From positions 94,255-158,254 of the forward strand of contig NZ_JADPKY010000035.1 in the NCBI RefSeq assembly GCF_023074185.1: 64,000 nt of DNA, read 5' to 3'. Made by a program: the position numbers and the translations under genes. Shown here piece after piece: positions 45,515 to 53,684 of the stretch. This DNA is from Bradyrhizobium sp. 132 (GTDB lineage Bacteria; Pseudomonadota; Alphaproteobacteria; Rhizobiales; Xanthobacteraceae). How positions within the stretch are numbered: the first letter of the stretch is position 1; each line of letters begins with the position of its first letter. The notes under the pieces are model-generated. The model made no database searches and was not told the origin of the DNA. It saw only the letters and a list, made by a program, of their open reading frames with translations.

Positions 45515-47717
45515 GGCCCGCCGATCCGCAGCCGCGCTCGAAGTCCGCGGCCTGGACGTCTACTACGGCCATTCGCATGCGCTGCAGGGCGTGGACCTGA
45601 CGCTCGAGGCCGGCGTGTTCTCGGTCGTCGGCCGCAACGGCATGGGCAAGACCACTCTGTGCAAGGCCATCATGGGGCTGGCGCCGGTCAGCGGCGGCTC
45701 GATCCGCGTCCGCGGCGATGACATTACCCGGCGGCCGCCCGCCCACATAGCCCGACTCGGCGTCGGCTACGTCCCGCAAGGACGGCGGCTGTGGCGTTCG
45801 CTCAGCGTCGACGAGCATCTGCAGCTTGCTGCAGGCTTGCGCCGCGGCGCCTGGACGGTCGAGCGCATCTACGAGACATTTCCGCGATTGGCCGAGCGCA
45901 AGAGTCACGGCGGCGGCCAGCTCTCCGGCGGCGAGCAACAGATGCTCGCGATCTCGCGCGCATTGCTCACCAACCCGCGGCTCCTGATCATGGACGAGCC
46001 CACCGAGGGGCTTGCGCCTGTTATCGTCGCCCAGGTCGAGGAGATGCTGCTACAGCTTGGCGAGGACGGCGACATGTCCGTCCTCGTGATCGAGCAGAAT
46101 ATTGGCGTGGCGACCGCCGTGTCGCGCAACGTCGCCATCATGGTCAACGGTCGCGTCAACCGCATCATCGATTCGGCGCGGCTGGCCGCCGACCGCGAAC
46201 TGCAGCAGCGCCTGCTCGGCGTCGGATTGCACGCCGAGCTCGAGCTCGACCTCGACTTGCCCGCGGGTACGGAGGCGAAGCCTGCCCCGCGGCAAGCGCG
46301 CCCAGGCGGCGCGATCCGCATCTACATGTCGAACCCGACGCCGCCGACGCGCTGGTCGCAGCCGGTGCCGATCGCTCGCATCGAGGCCGCCGCCCGTACG
46401 TTCTCGGCACAGGCGATGCGTCTCGACGAGACGGCACGGCGCAGGCGCGAACCGGTCGCGGCGCAAACGCAGGGCCACCCGGTCGTGCTCGTCGTCGGTA
46501 CGCTCGACACCAAGGGCACGGAGCTCCGCTTCATCCGCGACATCATCACCGGAGCCGGTCTGCGCACGCGATTGGTCGATGTCTCCACCAGCGGCAGGCA
46601 CGCGGCCAGCGACGTCTCCGCTCAGGAGATCGCCTTGAACCACGGTCGGGGCGGATCGGCGGTGTTCGGACCCGACCGCGGCGCCGCCGTCACCGCGATG
46701 GCCGAGGCGTTCGCCAGCTGGCTGCGGCGCCAGAGCAATGTTGCCGGCGTGATTTCGGCGGGCGGCTCGGGCGCGGCCTCACTGGTCGCACCGGGTATGC
46801 GGACCCTTCCTGTCGGGGTGCCGAAGCTGATCATCTCGTCCGTCGCCTCCGGCGACGTCGGGCCCTATGTCGGCGCCGCGGACATCACCATGATGCATTC
46901 GGTCGCCGACGTGCAGGGCCTCAACTCGATTTCACGCGCCGTGCTCGCCAATGGCGCCAACGCGCTGGCCGGCATGGTCAAGGCGCGCCTCGAACAGCAT
47001 GCACGCAAGGATCGCGGCGACAGCGGATTGCCGTCGGTCGGCATCACCATGTTCGGTGTCACGACGCCGGCGGTACAGAAGATCGCGGCCGGCCTCGGCG
47101 GGGATTTCGAGTGCATCGTCTTCCACGCCACCGGCGTTGGCGGCCGCTCAATGGAGAAGCTCGTCGATTCCGGACAGCTCGCGGGCGTCATCGACCTCAC
47201 GACCACGGAGGTCGGCGATCTCCTGATGGGCGGCGTGTTCCCGGCAACCGACGACCGCTTTGGCGCCATCATCCGCAGCCGGGTGCCTTTCATCGGCTCG
47301 GTTGGCGCACTGGACATGGTGAATTTCGGTGCCCCCGAGACCATCCCGGAGCGCTACCGCGGCAGGAAATTCCACGTCCACAACCCGCAGGTCACCCTGA
47401 TGCGGACCACGGCGGAGGAGAACGAGCGCATGGGGCAATGGGTCGCCGATCGGCTCAACCGGATGGACGGCCCGGTGCGCTTCTTCCTGCCCGAGGGCGG
47501 CGTCTCCGCGCTCGACGCGAGAGGACAGCCATTCTGGGATCCGGACGCCGATGCGGCGCTGTTCCGCGCGCTGGAGCGGAACGTGCGGCAGACCGCCAAC
47601 CGTCAGCTCATCCGCGTCTCCAAAAACATCAACGATCCCGAGTTCGCCTCCACCATTGTCGGCGCGTTCCGAACATTGTTCGGCCGCACCGGGGCGCGCC
47701 GGAGACTAGCGAGGTGA
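45507..47717 (+). CDS. LivF-type ABC ATPase fused to a Tm-1-like (UPF0261) domain
   Basis: A 736-residue fusion. Residues 10-240 are a complete LivF ATPase: Walker A GRNGMGKTT (42-50), signature LSGGEQQ (139-145), Walker B LLIMDEPTEGLAP (159-171), H-loop VLVIEQ. A proline/arginine-rich linker (250-320) leads to a Tm-1-like ATP-binding domain from about 325 (VVLVVGTLDTKGTELRFIRDII). Later Tm-1 blocks are VISAGGSGAASLVAP, SVASGDVGPYVGAADITMMHSVADVQGLN, TMFGVTTPAVQKI, FHATGVGGRSMEKL and DLTTTEVGDLLMGGVF. UPF0261 proteins usually stand alone. The single frame runs cleanly through the junction, so this is not a sequencing read-through. Confidence 0.92.
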   Translation: MSEARRSAAALEVRGLDVYYGHSHALQGVDLTLEAGVFSVVGRNGMGKTTLCKAIMGLAPVSGGSIRVRGDDITRRPPAHIARLGVGYVPQGRRLWRSLSVDEHLQLAAGLRRGAWTVERIYETFPRLAERKSHGGGQLSGGEQQMLAISRALLTNPRLLIMDEPTEGLAPVIVAQVEEMLLQLGEDGDMSVLVIEQNIGVATAVSRNVAIMVNGRVNRIIDSARLAADRELQQRLLGVGLHAELELDLDLPAGTEAKPAPRQARPGGAIRIYMSNPTPPTRWSQPVPIARIEAAARTFSAQAMRLDETARRRREPVAAQTQGHPVVLVVGTLDTKGTELRFIRDIITGAGLRTRLVDVSTSGRHAASDVSAQEIALNHGRGGSAVFGPDRGAAVTAMAEAFASWLRRQSNVAGVISAGGSGAASLVAPGMRTLPVGVPKLIISSVASGDVGPYVGAADITMMHSVADVQGLNSISRAVLANGANALAGMVKARLEQHARKDRGDSGLPSVGITMFGVTTPAVQKIAAGLGGDFECIVFHATGVGGRSMEKLVDSGQLAGVIDLTTTEVGDLLMGGVFPATDDRFGAIIRSRVPFIGSVGALDMVNFGAPETIPERYRGRKFHVHNPQVTLMRTTAEENERMGQWVADRLNRMDGPVRFFLPEGGVSALDARGQPFWDPDADAALFRALERNVRQTANRQLIRVSKNINDPEFASTIVGAFRTLFGRTGARRRLAR

Positions 47718-47720
47718 CCG

Positions 47721-48554
47721 ATGGCCCGGTTTGAACGCGCAGCACTGTTGAAACGATTCCGCGACATGGCCAGGCGCGGCGAGCCCATCGTCGGCGGCGG
47801 CGCAGGCACCGGCCTGTCGGCCAAATGCGAGGAGGCCGGCGGTGTCGACCTCATCGTCATCTACAATTCCGGTCGCTACCGCATGGCCGGCCGCGGCTCG
47901 CTCGCGGGATTGATGGCTTACGGCGACGCCAACGCAATCGTGCTGGAAATGGCCGGCGAAGTGCTGCCCGTCGTAACCAGGACGCCAGTGCTCGCAGGCG
48001 TCAACGGAACCGATCCGTTCCGCGACATGGATCTTTTCCTGGATCAGTTGAAGGCGCTCGGCTTCGCTGGCGTGCAGAACTTTCCGACCGTCGGCCTTAT
48101 CGACGGGGTGTTCCGCGCCAACCTCGAAGAGACCGGCATGTCCTATGCGCTGGAGATCGACATGATCGCAAAGGCGCGCGAGAAGGACCTGCTGACGACG
48201 CCCTACGTCTTCAGCGAGAAGGAAGCCGCGGCGATGGCTATCGCAGGCGCGGATATCATCGTCTGTCATCTAGGCCTGACGACCGGGGGCACCATCGGCG
48301 CGCAGACCGCGCTCAAGCTGAAGGATTGCCCAGCGCACATCGACACCTGGGCCTCCGCCGCGCTCAGCGTCAATCCAGACATTCTGGTGCTCGCTCATGG
48401 CGGACCGATTGCCGATCCGGACGATGCCGATTTCATCATGAGGAACACGCGCCACTGCCACGGCTTCTATGGCGCCTCCTCGATGGAGCGGCTGCCGGTC
48501 GAGCGGGCGCTGACGGATCAGGTGCGCAAATTCAAGGCGATCGGCGCGCGATAA
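47721..48554 (+). CDS. Phosphoenolpyruvate hydrolase family (TIM-barrel) protein
   Basis: A 277-residue TIM-barrel protein of the PEP_hydrolase (DUF2070-unrelated, Pfam 'PEP_hydrolase') family, homologous to the C-terminal half of plant Tm-1. Landmarks are [69 protein letters not shown] and [20 protein letters not shown]. The gene starts three bases after the Tm-1-like fusion, so the two halves of a Tm-1-type protein are encoded in series. The reaction is not established for this family; it resembles the isocitrate lyase/PEP mutase fold. Confidence 0.88.
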   Translation: MARFERAALLKRFRDMARRGEPIVGGGAGTGLSAKCEEAGGVDLIVIYNSGRYRMAGRGSLAGLMAYGDANAIVLEMAGEVLPVVTRTPVLAGVNGTDPFRDMDLFLDQLKALGFAGVQNFPTVGLIDGVFRANLEETGMSYALEIDMIAKAREKDLLTTPYVFSEKEAAAMAIAGADIIVCHLGLTTGGTIGAQTALKLKDCPAHIDTWASAALSVNPDILVLAHGGPIADPDDADFIMRNTRHCHGFYGASSMERLPVERALTDQVRKFKAIGAR

Positions 48555-48579
48555 CGCCGGAAGGACGAGGGAGAGAAAC

Positions 48580-51474
48580 ATGTCAGGGACTTTAGTCGGT
48601 GAATTGATCCTCTGGCTGATCGTCGCCGTCGTGGTGATCGTGGTCGGCGTTTATATCGTGAACTGGCTCTATCACCGCTCATCCAAGGAGACCTCATTCG
48701 TCCGGACCGGCCTGCTCGGTGAGCGCGTCGTGATCAACGGCGGCGCGTTCGTGCTGCCTTTCATTCACGACTACACGCCGGTCAACATGAACGTGCAGCC
48801 GATGGGCATCGTGCGCTCCCGGCAGGACGCCGTGATCACCCGTGACCGCATGCGCGTCGACATCGAGGCCGATTTCTATGTCCGCGTCCAGGCGACCCGC
48901 GAAGCCGTGTCCATCGCGGCCGCCACGCTCGGCCGCCGCACCATGGAGCCCGAACAGCTCCACGCCCTCCTTGCCGGAAAATTCATCTCAGCTATTCGTT
49001 CCGTTGCCTCGGAGATGACCCTCGAGCAGATGCACGAGCAGCGCGGTGAGTACGTCGCCCGCCTCAAGGCGAACGCGGCAGAGGCCCTCGCCCAGAACGG
49101 ACTCGAGCTGGAATCGGTCGCGATCACCGATCTCGACCAGACCGATCTCGAATTCTTCAACCCCTCGAACCGCTTCGACGCCGAAGGTCTGACACGCCTG
49201 ATGGAGGACATCGAGGCGAAGCGCAAGCTGCGCAACGACATCGAGCAGGATTCGATGATCAAGATCCGCTCCCGAAATTTGGAGGCAGAGCGGCAGGCTC
49301 TTGAGATCGAGCGCGAAAGCGAAACGGCGCGCCTCGAGCAGGAGCGCGACATCGAGATGCGCCGCGCCCTGCAACGCACCGAGGTCGCGCGTGAGCGGGC
49401 CCTGCGCGAGACCGAAGCCGAGCAGGCGCAGATTTCCGCCCGCGAGACTATCGAGAAGGCGCGCATCGCCAACGACCAGGCGATCGCCGAAGCCCGCATC
49501 GCCTCGGAGCGTGAGACCCGTCAGCGGGAGATCGAGCGCACCCGCACCATCGAGGAGAAGGAGCTGCTCGCACGGGAGGAGATCGAGAAGACCCGGATCG
49601 CCAACCAGCGCTCGATCGATACCAGCCGCATCACCTCCGAGCGCGAGGTGCGCCAGCGCGAAATCGAGCGGATGCGGACCATCGAGGAAGCCGAGATAGC
49701 CGCCCGCGAGGCGATCGAGAAAGCGCGTATCCAGCAGGACCGCGTGGTGACCGACGCCCGCATCGCCAACGAAGAGGAGACCCGGCGCCGCGAGATCGAG
49801 CGGACCCGCGCCGTGGACGAAGCCGAGATCGCGGCCCGCGAGGCGACCGAAAAGGCCCGCATCGCCCAGACCATGATCGTCAATGTCGAGCGTATCGCAT
49901 CTGATGAGCGCACCCGCGCGTTGGAGATCCAGCAGGTGCGTATCATCCAGGAAGCCGAGATTGAGGCGCAGCGCGCCGTCGAGAGCGCGCGCATCACCCG
50001 TGAGCACAGGCTCGCCGCCGAGCGCATCGCCGCCGAGCAGAATACCCGTCAGTTGGAGATCGAACGCAACCAGACGCTGGAAGTCGCAGGGGTCGCAGCG
50101 CGCGAAGCGACGGAAGCCGCCCGCATCACCCAGGAAGAACGTGTTCGTTCCCTGGAAATCGCCCGCAACCGCGTCGTCGAGGAAGCCGACATTGCCTCCC
50201 GCGAAGCCATCGAGGCCGCCCGGATTGCGCAGGAGAAGTCCGTTGCAGCCGAGCGTATTCAGGCCGAGCGTGACACGCGCACGCTCGAGATCGAGCGCAC
50301 CGCCGTGCTCGAGGCCGCCGAGTTGAAGCGTCGCGACGCCATCGAGCGACAGCGCATCGGCGTCGATCTCGCGCTCGAAGCCGAGCGGATCACTTCCTCC
50401 AGGAAACGCGAGGTGCTCAATATCGAGCATAAGAAGGCGATCGAGATCGCGGATGAGGACCGCGTCATTGCGCTCTCGACCAAGAAGTCCGAGCGCATCG
50501 ACGCCGACCGCCAAGTTAAGCAGGCCGAGATCGTCGCACGCAAGGAGCTCGAGACCACGGACGTCTCGCGCGAGCAAGCGCTGGAGGCGGCGCGGATCGA
50601 ACGCCGCCGTTCGATCGAACAACTCGAGGTCGCCCGCGTCCAGTCGCTCCAGGAGTCCGAGATTGCCGCGCGCGAAGAGGTCGAGCGCGCCCGCATCGCA
50701 TCCGATCGCGGGCTGGACGAGGCCCGCATCGGCCGCGAGCGCGAGCTGCGCAAACTCGAAATCAATCGCGAGAAGGAGGTCGAGACCGTTTTGATGGAGA
50801 AGGCGATTGCGATCCACCTGAAGTCGTTGGAGGAATCCGCGGCCAAAACCTCGGCCGAGGAGGCGCGTGTGCATGCGACCGAAGCCACCGAGCGCGTCAT
50901 CACCGCGCGCGAGAGCGAGATCGCGAAGCGCCGGAAGACCGTGGAGATCCTGATCGCCGAGAAGCAGGCTGAGGAAACGCGAATTGCCGCGGAAGCCGAG
51001 CGCGTCCGCGCCGCGGTCGAGGCCGAGGCGCAGCGCATGCTCAATGAGGCCGAAAATGTACTGACCGACCAGGCACGCTACTCGCTGTTCCGCAGAAAGC
51101 TGCTCGACCGCATCGAGGGCATCGTCCGCGAGAGTGTCAAGCCGATGGAGAAGATCGAGGGCATCCGCATCCTTCAGGTCGATGGCCTCAACGGCAATGG
51201 CCATGGCGGCAATGGCGGCCGCAGCGCCACCGACGAGGTGATCGACTCGGCGCTGCGTTATCGCGTCCAGGCGCCGCTGATCGACTCGCTTCTGGCGGAC
51301 ATCGGCGTCGAAGGCGGCAGCCTCGCCAAGATGCCGGGCCTGATCCGGGAGGCCCGCGACATGCAGGGCATCAAGGAGTCCGCGCGCAAAGGCGGCGGCG
51401 AGAAGCCGGCTGCTGCGCCCTCGCCTTCCGACGGCGAGCCGCCCGCGGAGCGTAGCCCCCGGAAGAAGGGCTGA
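48580..51474 (+). CDS. Giant flotillin-like SPFH protein with 44-residue coiled-coil repeats
   Basis: A 964-residue membrane-anchored scaffold protein. Residues 8-30 are a transmembrane helix, about 35-200 an SPFH domain (VIRTGLLGERVVINGGAFVLPFIHDYTPVNMNV-like start, LEQMHEQRGEYVARLK). From about 230 to 800 there is an unbroken charged helix, and the C-terminus (about 840-925) has the flotillin-type SLFRRKLLDRIEGI and a glycine-rich part. Bacterial flotillins are usually about 400-650 residues; this one is longer because of repeats beginning at residue 317. It follows the transporter genes and precedes the SRPBCC and hydroxylase genes, so it may organise a membrane complex. Starts after GAGGGAGAG at 48580. 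Confidence 0.88.
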   Translation: MSGTLVGELILWLIVAVVVIVVGVYIVNWLYHRSSKETSFVRTGLLGERVVINGGAFVLPFIHDYTPVNMNVQPMGIVRSRQDAVITRDRMRVDIEADFYVRVQATREAVSIAAATLGRRTMEPEQLHALLAGKFISAIRSVASEMTLEQMHEQRGEYVARLKANAAEALAQNGLELESVAITDLDQTDLEFFNPSNRFDAEGLTRLMEDIEAKRKLRNDIEQDSMIKIRSRNLEAERQALEIERESETARLEQERDIEMRRALQRTEVARERALRETEAEQAQISARETIEKARIANDQAIAEARIASERETRQREIERTRTIEEKELLAREEIEKTRIANQRSIDTSRITSEREVRQREIERMRTIEEAEIAAREAIEKARIQQDRVVTDARIANEEETRRREIERTRAVDEAEIAAREATEKARIAQTMIVNVERIASDERTRALEIQQVRIIQEAEIEAQRAVESARITREHRLAAERIAAEQNTRQLEIERNQTLEVAGVAAREATEAARITQEERVRSLEIARNRVVEEADIASREAIEAARIAQEKSVAAERIQAERDTRTLEIERTAVLEAAELKRRDAIERQRIGVDLALEAERITSSRKREVLNIEHKKAIEIADEDRVIALSTKKSERIDADRQVKQAEIVARKELETTDVSREQALEAARIERRRSIEQLEVARVQSLQESEIAAREEVERARIASDRGLDEARIGRERELRKLEINREKEVETVLMEKAIAIHLKSLEESAAKTSAEEARVHATEATERVITARESEIAKRRKTVEILIAEKQAEETRIAAEAERVRAAVEAEAQRMLNEAENVLTDQARYSLFRRKLLDRIEGIVRESVKPMEKIEGIRILQVDGLNGNGHGGNGGRSATDEVIDSALRYRVQAPLIDSLLADIGVEGGSLAKMPGLIREARDMQGIKESARKGGGEKPAAAPSPSDGEPPAERSPRKKG
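49528..50757 (+). repeat. Tandem 132-bp coding repeats in the flotillin-like gene
   Basis: The protein repeats a 44-residue unit beginning EIER.R.(I/V)EEAEIAAREA at residues 317, 361, 405 and 449. A 33-residue unit then starts at 493, and 44-residue units follow at 526 and 570; degenerate units of 36 and 33 residues lead to a last clear 44 at 683-726. All clear lengths are multiples of 11, the hendecad period of a right-handed coiled coil. At DNA level the units have diverged (not identical), so the array is old rather than a recent slippage product. Confidence 0.8.
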
Positions 51475-51483
51475 GGTCGCACC

Positions 51484-51921
51484 ATGGCCCGCGTCTACAT
51501 CTCAACCGTCGTCAACGCGCGCAACGACCGCGTCTGGGCGCGGGTGCGCGACTTCAACGGTCTGCCGAACTGGCATCCCGCGATTGCGGAAAGCCGCATC
51601 GAGGGCGGCGAGCCCTCCGACAAGATCGGCTGCGTCAGGGATTTTCGCCTGCGCAACGGCGATCGTATCCGGGAAAAGCTGCTCGGCCTGTCCGATTACG
51701 ACATGTTCTGCACCTACTCGATCCTCGAATCCCCGATGGGGGTCGAGAACTACGTCGCGACGCTACGGCTGACGCCGGTCACGGATGGCGACCAGACCTT
51801 CATGGAATGGACCGCAGAGTTCGACTGCGCACCCGAACGGGAGGCGGAACTGGTCGGAAATATCGGCGGCGGCGTGTTCCAGGGCGGCTTCGACGCCCTC
51901 AAGCGCCAGTTCGGAGGGTGA
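51484..51921 (+). CDS. SRPBCC family protein (first of two)
   Basis: A 145-residue START/Bet v1-like (polyketide cyclase 2) fold with a hydrophobic ligand pocket: VYISTVVNARNDRVWARVRDFNGLPNWHPAIAESRIEGGEPSDKIGCVRDFRL, then EKLLGLSDYDMFCTYSILESP and the C-terminal helix FQGGFDALKRQF. In carbon monoxide dehydrogenase operons a related SRPBCC protein, CoxG, links the enzyme to membrane quinone. This protein is shorter and lacks the CoxG C-terminal extension. Probably paralogous to the next gene; the two stop/start codons overlap or nearly so. Confidence 0.88.
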   Translation: MARVYISTVVNARNDRVWARVRDFNGLPNWHPAIAESRIEGGEPSDKIGCVRDFRLRNGDRIREKLLGLSDYDMFCTYSILESPMGVENYVATLRLTPVTDGDQTFMEWTAEFDCAPEREAELVGNIGGGVFQGGFDALKRQFGG

Positions 51922-51926
51922 GCGCC

Positions 51927-52376
51927 GTGCCGCATGTCGTCAAGAGCACGATCCTGGATGCGCCGACCGGTTCCGTGTGGGCCGTGCTGCGCGATTTCAA
52001 CGGGCACGATCGCTGGCATCCGGCGGTCGCAGCCTCCACGATCGAGCGTGCGCAGGCCTCGGACAAGATCGGCTGTGTCAGGCGCTTCAAGCTGCAGGAC
52101 GGCTCGGAGCTGCGCGAGCAGTTGCTGACGCTGTCGGATCTGGAGCAGACCTTCAGCTATTGCCTGCTCGATACGCCGATCCCGATGTTCAACTACGTGG
52201 CCCATGTCCGCCTGCTGCCCGTGACGGACGGCGACCGCACCTTCTGGCACTGGGAATCCCGCTTCTCGACGCGGCCGGAAGACAAGGACCGCATCACCCA
52301 CATGGTCGCGGAAGACATCTACCAGGCGGGATTCGAAGCGATCCGCCGACACCTCAAGGAGGCTGTGTCAACATGA
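51927..52376 (+). CDS. SRPBCC family protein (second of two)
   Basis: A 149-residue protein aligned with its neighbour over the full length (WAVLRDFNGHDRWHPAVAASTIERAQASDKIGCVRRFKLQDGSELREQLLTLSD), so a tandem duplication. The C-terminal helix is IYQAGFEAIRRHLKEA. The GTG at 51927 is chosen because it gives an N-terminus matching the paralogue and lies nine bases after GGAGG; the GTG at 51918 overlapping the previous stop is possible. Its stop overlaps the FAD-subunit start (ATGA). It probably binds a lipophilic substrate, product or quinone for the hydroxylase. Confidence 0.87.
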   Translation: MPHVVKSTILDAPTGSVWAVLRDFNGHDRWHPAVAASTIERAQASDKIGCVRRFKLQDGSELREQLLTLSDLEQTFSYCLLDTPIPMFNYVAHVRLLPVTDGDRTFWHWESRFSTRPEDKDRITHMVAEDIYQAGFEAIRRHLKEAVST

Positions 52377-53191
52377 CTGTGACGGTGAAGACCTTCACGA
52401 GTTCAAGCGAGGCCGCCGCCGCGCTGTCGTCCGATCGCAACGCGCGCTATCTCGGCGGCGGCACGCTCGTGATGCGCGCACTGAACGAAGGCGACATCTC
52501 GCTCTCGACCGTCGTGCGCGCCAATGACCAAGCCTTGACGCGCATCGACCCATCCGGCCCGCGGATCACCCTGGGTGCTGGCGTAACTTTCGCCCGGATT
52601 CTGGGCGAGCGCGACCTCGCTTTCCTACACGCCCCTGCCCGCTCGATTGGTGGCCCGGCGGTCCGCAACATGGGTACGGTGGGTGGCAATCTGTTCGCGC
52701 CCAATCCCTATGGTGATTTCACCGTCGCCCTGCTTGCACTCGATGCCACGGTGGCCCTGCAAGGCGGCTTTGGGTCGCGCGACATTCCGATTGAGGAGTT
52801 TTTGCAATCGCGCGAGAGGCAGGCGGGCACGCTCGTCTTGTCGGTATCCTGCACGCGGCCGACAAGCGCAGAAGCTTTTCACTACCGCAAGATCGCACGG
52901 ATCAAGCCCAAAGGCGGCTCGGTCATCACGCTCGCCGCACATCTGCCGATCAGTGGCGGACGGATCGCCGGGGCGCGCATTGCATTGGGATCGATGGCGC
53001 CGACGCAAATACGTGCGCGGGCGGCCGAACGCGCGCTGGAAGGCCGCTCGCTCGACGCTGCGACCGTCGAGGCCGCAGCCGCGGCAGCCGCGGAAGGAAC
53101 ATCGCCGTCTGACAACGCGCTCAGTAGCGCCTGGTACCGCCGCGAGATCGTCGGCGTGCATCTGCGCCGTCTTCTCTTGGGTCAGGAATAG
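52373..53191 (+). CDS. Molybdenum hydroxylase FAD-binding medium subunit (CoxM-like)
   Basis: A 272-residue FAD-containing subunit of the xanthine oxidase family. The PCMH-type FAD-binding motifs NARYLGGGTLVMRAL (about 21-36) and SIGGPAVRNMGTVGGNLFAPNPYGD are present, followed by the CO_deh_flav_C domain (FHYRKIARIKPKGGSVITLAAHL). It passes electrons from the iron-sulfur subunit to an acceptor. The start overlaps the SRPBCC stop and five bases separate it from the iron-sulfur subunit gene. Confidence 0.94.
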   Translation: MTVTVKTFTSSSEAAAALSSDRNARYLGGGTLVMRALNEGDISLSTVVRANDQALTRIDPSGPRITLGAGVTFARILGERDLAFLHAPARSIGGPAVRNMGTVGGNLFAPNPYGDFTVALLALDATVALQGGFGSRDIPIEEFLQSRERQAGTLVLSVSCTRPTSAEAFHYRKIARIKPKGGSVITLAAHLPISGGRIAGARIALGSMAPTQIRARAAERALEGRSLDAATVEAAAAAAAEGTSPSDNALSSAWYRREIVGVHLRRLLLGQE

Positions 53192-53196
53192 ATCGT

Positions 53197-53673
53197 ATGG
53201 CCAAGACTGCCCTGCAATTTCGTCACAACAGCAGCGATGTCGCCATTTTCGTTGATGGCGGAACCAACCTGCTCGTGGCGCTTCGCGAATTGATCGGCGA
53301 CATGACGCCGAAGTTCGGCTGCGGACAAGGGGGCTGCGGCACGTGCAGTGTCCTGATCGACGGCGAACTCCATCTCTCCTGTCTGACGCTGGCCGAGACC
53401 GTCGCCGGCCGCTCCGTCGAGACGCTGGATAGCCTGAAGCAGGGACCCAACCTCCATCCGCTGCAACGCGCCTTCGCCGAGAATTTTGCCGCCCAGTGCG
53501 GCTATTGCACGCCGGGCATGCTGATGGCGGCCAAGGCGTTGCTCGACCGCAATCCCTCTCCGAGTCGCGCCGAAGTCGTCGAGGCGATCTCCGGCAACAT
53601 CTGCCGCTGCACCGGCTACGAGCCGATCATCAACGCCATCCTCGCCGCCTCCGGCGACCGGGCAAGCGCCTAA
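53197..53673 (+). CDS. Molybdenum hydroxylase [2Fe-2S] small subunit (CoxS-like)
   Basis: A 158-residue subunit with both clusters. Plant-type ferredoxin Cys at 42, 47, 50 and 62 (GCGQGGCGTC, SC), then the all-helical domain Cys at 101, 104, 136 and 138 (CGYCTPGM, ICRCTGYEPI). The order M-S-L is the common one for carbon monoxide dehydrogenase-like operons. All eight ligands are intact, so an active enzyme is expected. Confidence 0.96.
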   Translation: MAKTALQFRHNSSDVAIFVDGGTNLLVALRELIGDMTPKFGCGQGGCGTCSVLIDGELHLSCLTLAETVAGRSVETLDSLKQGPNLHPLQRAFAENFAAQCGYCTPGMLMAAKALLDRNPSPSRAEVVEAISGNICRCTGYEPIINAILAASGDRASA

Positions 53674-53684
53674 GGGACCAAACC

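Noticed and set aside
45791..47734. A 647-residue plus-strand reading in another frame across the LivF/Tm-1-like fusion.
   Set aside because: Arg/His/Gly-rich shadow of GC-rich codons; the true frame carries complete Walker motifs and Tm-1-like blocks.
49528..50757. A CRISPR-like array at the 132-bp repeats.
   Set aside because: The repeats are diverged, lie in frame within one coding sequence, and have no spacer/repeat alternation.
48988..51204. A 738-residue minus-strand reading opposite the flotillin-like gene.
   Set aside because: It is the complement of the coiled-coil repeat; its Leu/Asp/Gly-rich composition mirrors the repeated plus-strand codons and it has no recognisable domain.
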